From positions 263-6,230 of the forward strand of contig PMLH01000477.1 of NCBI GenBank assembly GCA_003159055.1: 5,968 nt of DNA. The letters are read 5' to 3'. A program made the position numbers and the translations under genes. The notes below the pieces were generated by a model. It was not told where the DNA came from, did no database searches, and was given only the letters and a program-made list of their open reading frames with translations. Origin of the DNA: Myxococcales bacterium (GTDB taxonomy: Bacteria > Myxococcota > Polyangia > Fen-1088). Below, in pieces: positions 1 to 5,968 of this stretch (position 1 is the first letter of the stretch; every line of letters starts with the position of its first letter).

Positions 1-2466
1 TCGCGCACGCAGGACGACAAGGGCAACGTGCGTTGGACTTTATTTGGCACAAGTCACGACGGAGCTTCGGCGGCATTCTGGAGCAGCTTCAGCGAGAACG
101 ACACAGATCGTTTCGTGCGCGTGCTGGCGTGGATGACCGGAACGGCGGTAGCGTCGCTGGCCGAGGTGCGCGTGCTCGCCGCACCGGCCGAGATCCCGGC
201 GTTTCTTCGCCCGCTGCTGCTCGACGAGACGGCGCCGCTGCCGACCGGGATTGGAACCGTGGTGACCTTCCGTGCCTGGTCCACGTTGCCGCCGTCCTTG
301 CGGCAAGCCTACTTGGATGGCAGCGTGCGCTTGCTCCCCGCACCGTCGAGCTTGGTCTTTCACGAGCACCCGCGCTACCGCAAGCTGGCCGAGAGCCTGC
401 CGCGCGCGACACAGCTTGCCCTCTTGCACCTCTTCCCGCACATCGAAGGCGGATGCGCGCTTCGTATTCCCCAGTCGGGCTGGCTCGACGAAGTGGATCC
501 AGGACAACAGCCCCGTTCGGCGCACGCGCACCGCCTGGTGCATGGAATCGCGCGCACGCACCGCTGGCAGCGCACCTCGCGCGCGCCGCAAACGGGTGGC
601 GATGGTTCCTTCACGGATCCCGTTAGCGTGGTTCTCTTCTCGACCAATCCGGACGACCTGGGACTGTACGGCAAACCGATGGCCCGCAATGTCCAGATCT
701 GGCGCGAGAGCTACGACCTGCTCCTCGACGGACCGCGCGCCAGCGCCATTGAAATCGAGCGGGCGGCGCAAATTCTGGACCAGGGGGGGCGGTTCGGCTT
801 CCGTTTCATGTTTCCGCCCATGCGCGCTGGCCGCCGTGAGCTTTGCTGGCACCTGCCGCTCGTCGCGCGCATGGCACCCGGGACGCACGAAGCGCAGATC
901 ATGGTCGCTGAAGCTCCCCTTGGCTACGTCACTGCCGAGCCCTTGCCCGAGGACGCTCACCTCGATCCGATCCGCCTAACGCCCCGCTTGTTGCAGCGGC
1001 CGGGGCATCATGAGGCCGCAACCGCGTTTCAGCACGAGCAAGGTCACCAGCGCCTCGACACCTGCAACAACCTGCGCCGGCTGTTGGAGTTCCGCGAGTA
1101 CTTGCACGCAAAGCTCGACCCTGCGCTGGCACGGGCGCTGCTGCGCGCGGCTCGCGAGATCGGCGTCGACGACTGGCAAAAGCGTTTGCCGGAACTGGCC
1201 AGCGAGCGCGCGCGGGGCGACCGTGCCGCGACCGTGGTGGGCGACCTCTTGGGTGCAAAGACAGCTGCGGGCGCGCCGCTGACCCTGGAAAAAAGCGCGA
1301 CCCGCACCTTCGAAGAGCAGATCTGGCGCAACATCACCGAGCTGTCCGAGGGCGACCTGCGCATGCGAGACAATGCCGACACGGTGGCAGTGAATCGCGA
1401 CAAGACGGGCGGCGCAGCTGCACGGACGGTTTCCCTGCGACTGGAGGCGCGGCGAGATCTGGAGCGGGCCGGTGATATCTTGCACGAGCGGCACCGCGCT
1501 CTCATCGAGAAACACGGAATGACGGGCCAGGCGCGCGTGGTCGATCACGCCTTTCGCTGGCAGACCGAATTCGACATGTCGTGGTCGGACGCCTGGGTGA
1601 AGAACCAACTGCGCCAGGCGCACGAGCGCAACGTGGTGGTCATGATTCCTGGCCACGAGCGCGGCGAGACGGTGATCATGGCGGATCACTACGATACCGC
1701 GTACATGGAGGATGTGTACGAGTCCGACCGTGGCGGTGACGGCCTGCGGGCCGCGGCAGCAGGCGCCGACGACAACGCCTCTGCCACTTCGGCACTGCTG
1801 GCTGCCGCCGATTTGCTCCTGCCGCTGGCACGCGCCGGAAAACTGCGGCGCGACGTTTGGTTGGTGCACCTGACCGGCGAGGAGTTTCCTTCGGACTGCC
1901 TGGGAGCGCGAGCGCTGGCGCGCGCCCTGGTCGAAGGCAACCTGCGCTTCACTGCCGAGCACGGCGCCATCATCGACGTTTCGCGCGTTCGCACCGAGGG
2001 CGTCTTCGTGCTGGACATGATTGGCCACAACAACCCACGCGATCGGGACGTGTTTCAGATCGCGTCCGGCGAAGGAGCCGCCTCGGCACGCCTGGCCCAG
2101 GTGGCGCATCTGGCGAATCGCCGCCGGAACGAGCTGGCGGCCGAGCGCAACCTTCGCCCCGACCGGGCGGGCCTTGGACGCGCCCAGCGTCGGGATGATG
2201 GGAAACACGTGCCGCCCCCCTTCGCGCACCTGCCACTGCTGGGCGAGATCCGCGCCGAGTGGGATCCTCGCTCGGCGCTCTACAACACCGATGGCCAGAT
2301 CTTCTCGGATGTCGGTGTGCCCGTGGTGCTGCTCATGGAAAACTACGACATCAGTCGCAGCGGCTACCACGACACCCACGACACCATGAAGAACATCGAC
2401 TTGGACTACGCTGCCGCGCTCACTGCTATCGCTGTCGAGGCCGTGGCCATCGCGGCGTGCGGATGA
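1..2466 (+). CDS. M28-family zinc metallopeptidase with long N-terminal region (5'-truncated by window edge)
   Basis: The C-terminal ~280 residues carry the full metal-site signature of M28 (aminopeptidase Y/Ap1-type) co-catalytic zinc peptidases, in order. These are His in ADHYDT (codon 1687-1689), the bridging Asp in GADDNASA (1768-1770), the Glu-Glu pair in TGEEF (1879-1884), Asp in LDMIGHN (2014-2016) and His in YHDTHDT (2368-2370). No ligand is missing, so an active peptidase is predicted; the substrate is unknown. The ~540 residues before this match no domain I recognise and end in a charged, probably helical stretch (about 1300-1520). The first in-frame start codon is GTG 28, but codons are open back to base 1 (S-R-T-Q-D-D-K-G-N), no ribosome binding site precedes GTG 28, and no signal peptide follows it. 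The true start is therefore almost certainly upstream, and cellular location cannot be judged. The gene converges on its neighbour with a 21-bp gap. The peptidase fold is well supported; the role is not. Confidence 0.88.
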   Translation, partial: SRTQDDKGNVRWTLFGTSHDGASAAFWSSFSENDTDRFVRVLAWMTGTAVASLAEVRVLAAPAEIPAFLRPLLLDETAPLPTGIGTVVTFRAWSTLPPSLRQAYLDGSVRLLPAPSSLVFHEHPRYRKLAESLPRATQLALLHLFPHIEGGCALRIPQSGWLDEVDPGQQPRSAHAHRLVHGIARTHRWQRTSRAPQTGGDGSFTDPVSVVLFSTNPDDLGLYGKPMARNVQIWRESYDLLLDGPRASAIEIERAAQILDQGGRFGFRFMFPPMRAGRRELCWHLPLVARMAPGTHEAQIMVAEAPLGYVTAEPLPEDAHLDPIRLTPRLLQRPGHHEAATAFQHEQGHQRLDTCNNLRRLLEFREYLHAKLDPALARALLRAAREIGVDDWQKRLPELASERARGDRAATVVGDLLGAKTAAGAPLTLEKSATRTFEEQIWRNITELSEGDLRMRDNADTVAVNRDKTGGAAARTVSLRLEARRDLERAGDILHERHRALIEKHGMTGQARVVDHAFRWQTEFDMSWSDAWVKNQLRQAHERNVVVMIPGHERGETVIMADHYDTAYMEDVYESDRGGDGLRAAAAGADDNASATSALLAAADLLLPLARAGKLRRDVWLVHLTGEEFPSDCLGARALARALVEGNLRFTAEHGAIIDVSRVRTEGVFVLDMIGHNNPRDRDVFQIASGEGAASARLAQVAHLANRRRNELAAERNLRPDRAGLGRAQRRDDGKHVPPPFAHLPLLGEIRAEWDPRSALYNTDGQIFSDVGVPVVLLMENYDISRSGYHDTHDTMKNIDLDYAAALTAIAVEAVAIAACG

Positions 2467-2487
2467 CGACTGGCCATTCCACGGGCA

Positions 2488-3564
2488 CTACAGGAACAGG
2501 ACGGAAAACACAACGTTTGCTGCGTGTGCGAAGGTATTGGTACTGCTGCTCCGTTCGTAGACGCCAATGCCGTGGACCAGCCCAACCTCGAACTGTCTCC
2601 GGCTTCCCAAGCGGAATGTGGCAAATGACGCCTCCGCGCCGTACAGTGCGGCCCATGAATGGTTCTCTTCGTAGAACCATCCCAATTCCGTACCGATCAT
2701 CATGGAGTAGATCGATCCAAAGTTGAGACGCAGACTGACCGGAGCGGTGACCAAATAGTTGTCGTATTTGGTGTGGCCGATGCCCACTCGAGTTCCAACG
2801 CGCAAGTCAAGGACGCTCGTCAGACCAAAGTTCGCGAACACGCCAGAAGAAGCCCCGCCCCCGAAGTGATCGTCCCGAGCCCATATGCCCCCACTGCCTT
2901 CCAGCCCCAAGCACACTCCCCTGCGCGCCGCCGCCCCGCGGCTCGCTCGGGACGGGCTGGCAATTACCTGGCGTGTCTCGCCAGGCGACAGATCTAGATC
3001 CTCTTCGTAGCTCCCTCCATCTTGGAAGGTGACCGCCAGACGATGCGCCCCCGATGGCAGGTTGGGAATCTGGACCGGGGCCATGCCTCTGGGCTCTCCG
3101 TCGAGAGACACCATTCCTGGTTGCTCGACGACGACCACCACCAGCACCGCCAGCATCTGCTGCGCGCCGCCCACCTGGTTGGCCGGGATCGCAGGCGTGG
3201 CCGGCCAAGGACTGGCGTTGGGGGCGGGTGCGGTTTGGGTGGTCCCGGCCTCACGCTGCGCTGGTGCTGACGTCGGCGGTGGAGCAAAGATCGCAGGCGG
3301 CTCCCGCGTCGGTACGGCAATGCCGAAACCTCCTCGTGTGTCTGTGGCGTCGCGGGGATCGATACACTGCCCATTCTCACAAATCCGGTTCCCCTTGCAC
3401 TCCGAGTCCCGAACACACCCGCCGGCCCAGGTTTGCGCGGATTGAAGCAAGACCAGACTGAAGGCGAGCAACCCGAGGGCTGCAGCGTGCCGGCTTCCGA
3501 GAAGCTGGGCCAGCGCAGATTCTGGCCGTATCTTCGCACCAATGCACGACCGTCGCATCCGCAT
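2488..3564 (-). CDS. Secreted Cys-rich / PEGA-like / outer-membrane beta-barrel protein
   Basis: A 358-residue envelope protein. Residues 1-47 form a signal peptide with a long basic n-region, a hydrophobic core (about 28-42, AALGLLAFSLVLL) and probable cleavage after TWA. The module C50-x5-C56-x5-C62-x4-C67 follows at once, resembling Dickkopf-type cysteine-rich repeats. A Pro/Ala-rich linker (about 85-130) comes next. A PEGA-like domain (about 142-200) has the typical VSLDGEPRG...P...LPSGAHRLAV pattern; PEGA domains are small beta-folds common in surface proteins. The last ~145 residues alternate polar and hydrophobic residues and are rich in Gly and aromatics, like a small outer-membrane barrel. 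They end FSVLFL, so the usual terminal Phe is one residue early. The ATG at 3564 is chosen because it sits 8 bp after a good promoter; an in-frame ATG two codons on (3558) is possible. No Shine-Dalgarno sequence is seen. It is divergent from the lipoprotein gene that shares its cysteine module. Function is unknown. Confidence 0.85.
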   Translation of the reverse strand: MRMRRSCIGAKIRPESALAQLLGSRHAAALGLLAFSLVLLQSAQTWAGGCVRDSECKGNRICENGQCIDPRDATDTRGGFGIAVPTREPPAIFAPPPTSAPAQREAGTTQTAPAPNASPWPATPAIPANQVGGAQQMLAVLVVVVVEQPGMVSLDGEPRGMAPVQIPNLPSGAHRLAVTFQDGGSYEEDLDLSPGETRQVIASPSRASRGAAARRGVCLGLEGSGGIWARDDHFGGGASSGVFANFGLTSVLDLRVGTRVGIGHTKYDNYLVTAPVSLRLNFGSIYSMMIGTELGWFYEENHSWAALYGAEASFATFRLGSRRQFEVGLVHGIGVYERSSSTNTFAHAANVVFSVLFL

Positions 3565-3572
3565 GGTCTGCG

Positions 3573-3602
3573 ACTATCGTGGTCAGCGACCTTGATTGTC
3601 AA
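3573..3602 (-). promoter_or_regulatory. Sigma-70-type promoter of the barrel-protein gene, leaderless arrangement
   Basis: Read on the minus strand: a perfect -35 TTGACA (3602-3597), an 18-bp spacer, then -10 GATAGT (3578-3573, four of six consensus bases), CGCAGACC, and the ATG at 3564. With the usual 6-8 bp from the -10 box to the start of transcription, the mRNA would begin at or 1-2 bases before the ATG, leaving no room for a ribosome binding site. The layout mirrors the opposite promoter exactly. Confidence 0.65.
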
Positions 3603-3625
3603 GAGCCGCGACGTCCCTGAGGAAC

Positions 3626-3655
3626 TTGACAAAGCATGTGCTCGATCGCCATAGT
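3626..3655 (+). promoter_or_regulatory. Sigma-70-type promoter of the lipoprotein gene, leaderless arrangement
   Basis: A perfect -35 TTGACA (3626-3631), an 18-bp spacer, then -10 CATAGT (3650-3655, four of six consensus bases), CGCCGTTC, and the ATG at 3664. Predicted transcription start is about 3662-3664, so the transcript is predicted to be leaderless if ATG 3664 is used. The two -35 boxes are 23 bp apart (3603-3625). That gap includes the 6-bp palindrome GACGTC (3610-3615) close to the centre of symmetry, a possible site for a shared regulator but too short to claim. Confidence 0.65.
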
Positions 3656-3663
3656 CGCCGTTC

Positions 3664-4635
3664 ATGTGCGCTGGAGGCTTGGGTCGTTGTGGGAGTGCGC
3701 GGTCGCGATCTCGCAAATTGATCCCGACGATTCGTCAGACATGGGTGGGGTTCGTGATTGGCGCGAGCTGGTTACTCGGGGCATGCGCCTCCTGGTTCAT
3801 GGTTGGATCGGAATCCGTCAGCGGGCCGCTGGCCGATCAGCCCCTTGCCGCGTACCACGTGCCCCGATGCTTTGGAATCGCGCAACGCACGTTGATTCCG
3901 GGGCCGGTCGACCAAACCTACAGATTGGCACAGGGGCCGGCCGGGCAACTGGTGCTCTACGAGCTCGACGGCTCGGGGAAGGGCGCCAGGATCACCAGCC
4001 ACTGGATCGACGAAAAAGGCGACCACTTCTTCACCTACGTCAGGCGTGGATCAGCCTGGGAATACGTCATTCCGCAGGATCGCAGCGGATCGGCGCTGCG
4101 TCTGGTCTACGTTGCGGGCGGGTATTCGGTGACGTCCGCAGGGGACGAGGTGCGCCTGGCCTCCGGCATTCCGACGGCTGTCTGCGATATGGTGAGGACC
4201 GATCAGGCGGCCGCCCCGCCGGGGCTCGCCGCTGGTGCGCCCGCTGCCCCGGCTGCCGTCCCGTTGTCAGGGTATCAGGGGACAGGCCCCGCAATGACGA
4301 CGCCAACCGCAGATACACCGGTTGCGCCGGCCGTTCGCATCCAGCCTCGCGAAAAGTCTCTGGCACCAGCCGGGATGGCGGCCCCTGCTAGCCCGCCTCT
4401 GGCGGTTGGCGGCTTGTGCGATTCGGACGCGGACTGCAAAGGCGACAGGATCTGTGTGAATCACCATTGCACGTCGCGCCCGGCTGTCATTCGCTGTGAA
4501 AGAGATGTGGATTGCCCGGGAGAGGCGATCTGCGTGAGCTCACAGTGTGTTGCGCCCACGGCGGGAGCATCGTCTGCCCAGCCGCCAGCCAAGCGATTGC
4601 ACGAAGGCGGAGGCAAGAAAAGCAGGCCACAATGA
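3664..4635 (+). CDS. Predicted lipoprotein with two C-terminal Dickkopf-like cysteine-rich modules
   Basis: A 323-residue protein. A basic n-region (RSRSRK, 13-18) and hydrophobic segment (about 27-38) lead to the lipobox-like LGAC with Cys41, so the mature protein is probably lipid-anchored. The next ~140 residues form a compact domain I do not recognise, with alternating strand-like segments (for example GQLVLYELDG, HFFTYVRRGS, LRLVYVAGGY) and Cys69 and Cys174 as a possible disulfide. A Pro/Ala/Thr-rich linker (about 181-248) leads to two modules with identical C-x5-C-x5-C-x4-C spacing: C252-C258-C264-C269 and C278-C284-C290-C295. The tail is Lys/Gly-rich. The first module is closer to that of the divergent neighbour (both have CKGxRIC) than to the second. 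Start: ATG 3664 has no Shine-Dalgarno sequence but lies 8 bp after a promoter. TTG 3718 would give a shorter, more typical signal peptide (IPTIRQTWVGFVIGASWLLGAC) and is the main alternative. Function is unknown; a periplasmic or surface binding role is a guess. Confidence 0.83.
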   Translation: MCAGGLGRCGSARSRSRKLIPTIRQTWVGFVIGASWLLGACASWFMVGSESVSGPLADQPLAAYHVPRCFGIAQRTLIPGPVDQTYRLAQGPAGQLVLYELDGSGKGARITSHWIDEKGDHFFTYVRRGSAWEYVIPQDRSGSALRLVYVAGGYSVTSAGDEVRLASGIPTAVCDMVRTDQAAAPPGLAAGAPAAPAAVPLSGYQGTGPAMTTPTADTPVAPAVRIQPREKSLAPAGMAAPASPPLAVGGLCDSDADCKGDRICVNHHCTSRPAVIRCERDVDCPGEAICVSSQCVAPTAGASSAQPPAKRLHEGGGKKSRPQ

Positions 4636-4976
4636 AGAGATCGACCTGGCCCCATGCGAGTCCCCTCAATTCGCCCCCAACCGCGCCGGCCTCGGCCTCA
4701 ACGCCGCCTTCTAGATAGCCAATCGCGATATGAGGACCCGCGATCGCGAGTCCACCAACCGCTGGCGGTCCTGCTCAATTGGCTCGGCGGTCACGGCGCG
4801 GCGGAACGCGCCGTCGCCAGGTCAAAACAGTAGATTGCGGAATCGCGAGTTGCTTGGGCAGGCATCTGGTGCCGGCACGGACCACCTGGTCCCGGAGACG
4901 GTGGCCGCAGGCGCGGCGCGCATGGGACGTGGCCGCGGAGCTGGAGAGTTGCGGGCCCTTGGGGCATGATTCACCC
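4636..4976. other. 341-bp region without an intact gene
   Basis: Between the lipoprotein stop and the next start I find no intact gene and no T-tracted terminator. The stretch contains a possible transposase relic on the minus strand (4775-4990), a perfect hairpin (4793-4814), a 14-bp near-palindrome GGACCA-CC-TGGTCC (4879-4892) and a 10-bp palindrome CGCGATCGCG (4739-4748). No clear sigma-70 promoter for the downstream gene is visible; CATGAT at 4965-4970 is -10-like but has no matching -35 box. An open frame runs through 4779-4976 into the downstream gene, but its Arg/Trp-rich translation looks like non-coding GC-rich sequence. Confidence 0.6.
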
Positions 4977-4990
4977 ATGGCTTGGCTCAC
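4775..4990 (-). pseudogene. Possible degraded transposase N-terminus (helix-turn-helix remnant)
   Basis: The minus-strand frame encodes LRDQVVRAGTRCLPKQLAIP followed by QSTVLTWRRR (about 4808-4903). The pattern LPKQLAIPxSTVxxWRRR resembles the DNA-binding helix-turn-helix found at the start of several transposase families (compare the generic 'LGIPRSTVxxW'). The frame stops at 4775, ten residues after this segment, and no catalytic DDE region follows, so it would be a dead fragment. The upstream end has no clear start and overlaps the first bases of the gene at 4977. This rests on motif resemblance alone and could be chance in GC-rich antisense sequence. Confidence 0.28.
4793..4814. repeat. 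Perfect 8-bp stem-loop
   Basis: ACGGCGCG (4793-4800), a 6-base loop GCGGAA, then CGCGCCGT (4807-4814). The arms are all G/C apart from one A-T pair. No T-run follows on either strand, so it is not a standard intrinsic terminator. It could be a stem in the 3' untranslated region of the lipoprotein transcript or part of a mobile-element relic. Confidence 0.5.
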
Positions 4991-5000
4991 CCATGGCTTG
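4971..5000 (+). repeat. Tandem duplication of the start-codon region (16-bp period)
   Basis: TCACCCATGGCTTG occurs at 4971-4984 and again at 4987-5000, identical over 14 bp with a 2-bp spacer. The first copy holds the chosen ATG (4977). The second holds an ATG at 4993 that is out of frame and soon reaches a stop. Because the period is not a multiple of three, adding or losing a copy would shift the frame of the signal peptide relative to the rest of the protein. Confidence 0.8.
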
Positions 5001-5867
5001 CTTCTCTTGCTTGCCGCGACTCCCGATGCGGGCCCAGGGCGGGACGCGGGTATTCCACGGTGGGCTCCTCAGCTAAGACCCGACCACATTCTGGAAGGCA
5101 GCTACGGCCTGCGCAGGTGGGGGCAGGGGTACCTGTACCAGGACCAGAAGTTCGAGGCGCGCGTGGCCCCGGACGGCACTGTCAGCTTCAAGGACAGACA
5201 GGTGAATACCTCACCGTTCGTCCCGTTCTCGTGGATAGGCAAGACGCGCGCGCAGCAGCGGCAGCAACAGGTCCTGCCGGAGCGAACCGGACGGGATCCG
5301 GAAGCCTACCGTCACACGCCCTGGATAGCGCCGCATGAGCCGCGCCAGACTGCTCGAGACGTCCCGCAAGAGGAGCTCTGCCCACCCGGTTTGTCGTGCT
5401 CTACCCCTCTCGCACAGACGACCGCCGAGGTGAGCGGAAGCTTCGATCTCACCGACGAGATGATGCGAGGCTTGGGCAAGGATCCCTACGCCCCCGACAA
5501 GGCACGCTTCCTTTCCGCCACCTTTGAATTCCGCATGAAGTTGGCCATCGCGCAGCGCACGTCGCAGATGCGAAAGGCTCTCGACGATCTTCCCCAGGCC
5601 CTGGACGACCTGTGGGCCGACGGGCGCTACAGTCCTCGAGAGCGCCGGCGCATCCTCTACGAGCTTTGGTACGAGATGGACCGGACGCCCGAGGGCGACC
5701 GCGCCGCGAAGATGATCGAAGCCTTCATCCGGCGGCGGCTACCGTGTGACGGCGCCGATGGCTACACGCCGGGCGAGCTGGATGCTTTCCGCAAGAGCCA
5801 TCCCGACCGTCCCTTCTCGCCCGGCGAAGCGTGTGGCAGAGCAGCTGACAAGCGCGATTTGCCGTGA
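4977..5867 (+). CDS. Secreted protein of unknown function (myxobacterial-type)
   Basis: A 296-residue protein. Residues 1-15 (MAWLTHGLLLLLAAT) form a short signal-peptide-like hydrophobic segment, followed by PDAGPGRDAG, so export is likely. The N-terminal half (about 30-80) has a strand-rich segment with Tyr/Gly (SYGLRRWGQGYLYQD, FEARVAPDGTVSF), like the opening of an outer-membrane or periplasmic beta domain. A low-complexity Gln/Arg/Pro stretch follows, with a Cys pair in LCPPGLSCS. The C-terminal half (about 155-290) is charged and helical: FDLTDEMMRGLGKDPY, ARFLSATFEFRMKLAIAQ, DDLWADGRYSPRERRRILYE, AAKMIEAFIRRRLPC. I recognise no catalytic motif; the helical half resembles uncharacterised proteins common in myxobacteria, from memory only. 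The ATG at 4977 is chosen because the signal peptide starts there. The frame is open to 4779, but the extra 66 residues would bury the signal peptide behind an implausible Arg-rich leader. No strong ribosome binding site (only GGGG at 4961-4964). Confidence 0.78.
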   Translation: MAWLTHGLLLLLAATPDAGPGRDAGIPRWAPQLRPDHILEGSYGLRRWGQGYLYQDQKFEARVAPDGTVSFKDRQVNTSPFVPFSWIGKTRAQQRQQQVLPERTGRDPEAYRHTPWIAPHEPRQTARDVPQEELCPPGLSCSTPLAQTTAEVSGSFDLTDEMMRGLGKDPYAPDKARFLSATFEFRMKLAIAQRTSQMRKALDDLPQALDDLWADGRYSPRERRRILYELWYEMDRTPEGDRAAKMIEAFIRRRLPCDGADGYTPGELDAFRKSHPDRPFSPGEACGRAADKRDLP

Positions 5868-5938
5868 GTTGGCGCACCTCCTACTCTTGCCTCGGAACAC
5901 GGCATAGCTGTAGCATGTCCTCGCTTGTAGCTGGCTTA

Positions 5939-5968
5939 GAGGGTGTCTGAAAAGTTGTCCCAGAGCGG
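5939..5968 (+). mobile_element. Candidate terminal end of an insertion sequence, cut by window edge
   Basis: The window ends with GAGGGTGTCTGAAAAGTTG, directly after TTA. Ends of the form GAGGGTGTCxGAAAAGT are typical of terminal inverted repeats of several DDE-transposase insertion sequences (recalled pattern; family not assigned). No transposase frame is visible because only about 30 bases remain, and no inverted partner occurs elsewhere in the window, so the element would extend to the right. Confidence 0.4.

Noticed and set aside
783..789. Seven-G run inside the peptidase gene as a slippage or phase-variation site
   Set aside because: Seven G in a GC-rich coding region is unremarkable, and the frame is intact on both sides.
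40..960. 306-codon minus-strand frame
   Set aside because: Antisense to the same peptidase frame, Arg/His-rich composition with no domain; a shadow.
976..2379. 467-codon open frame on the minus strand opposite the peptidase gene
   Set aside because: Shadow of the GC-rich codon pattern. The plus frame has all M28 metal ligands in order, while the minus translation has no recognisable domain.
3415..3430. Lipobox reading of TWAGGC in the barrel protein
   Set aside because: Ala rather than Leu at -3, and Cys50 is needed as the first cysteine of the conserved module; signal peptidase I cleavage after TWA is more likely.
3029..3445. Plus-strand frames over the barrel-protein gene
   Set aside because: The minus frame has a signal peptide, cysteine module, PEGA-like pattern and barrel; the plus frames are low-complexity shadows.
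3636..4391. 251-codon plus frame overlapping the lipoprotein
   Set aside because: Its ATG lies inside the promoter spacer, its composition is Arg/Gly-rich, and the other frame has a signal peptide and regular cysteine modules.
4739..4748. CGCGATCGCG containing the HIP1-like octamer GCGATCGC
   Set aside because: HIP1 is significant only when highly repeated, as in cyanobacteria; a single copy in GC-rich DNA is not informative.
4779..4976. In-frame N-terminal extension of the secreted protein
   Set aside because: It would place an Arg-rich 66-residue leader ahead of an evident signal peptide; the start at 4977 fits better.

Overview
This GC-rich window (by eye well above 60 % GC) holds four protein genes, three of them with envelope or secretion signals. 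The style of the proteins points to a deltaproteobacterium-type organism, most likely a myxobacterium or relative (Myxococcota). They include a lipoprotein and an outer-membrane-type protein carrying C-x5-C-x5-C-x4-C modules, a PEGA-like domain, Pro/Ala-rich linkers, and a short secreted protein starting MAWLTHGLLLLLAATPDAG. The taxonomic call is inference from style; no marker gene is present.

Layout. Bases 1-2466 (+) are the 3' part of a large M28-family zinc peptidase gene whose frame is already open at base 1, so its start lies outside the window. It converges, with a 21-bp gap, on a gene at 2488-3564 (-). That gene encodes a secreted protein with an N-terminal cysteine-rich module, a PEGA-like domain and a probable C-terminal outer-membrane beta-barrel. 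Divergent from it, across a 99-bp intergenic region, is 3664-4635 (+), a predicted lipoprotein with two C-terminal copies of the same cysteine-rich module. A 341-bp stretch follows (4636-4976) with no convincing intact gene but a possible transposase remnant on the minus strand and a perfect hairpin. Next is 4977-5867 (+), a secreted protein of unknown function. The last 30 bases look like the outer end of an insertion sequence running off the window.

The most notable observation is the divergent intergenic region 3565-3663. Both genes appear to have the same promoter: a perfect TTGACA, an 18-bp spacer, an SATAGT -10 box followed by CGC, and exactly 8 bp to the ATG. Everything is mirror-symmetric about base 3614. 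Transcription should start within a base or two of each ATG, so both mRNAs are predicted to be leaderless, which fits the lack of a Shine-Dalgarno sequence at either start. With the shared cysteine-rich module, this suggests that the two envelope proteins are co-regulated and may work together at the outer membrane. The M28 peptidase and the 4977-5867 protein have no demonstrable functional link to this pair.
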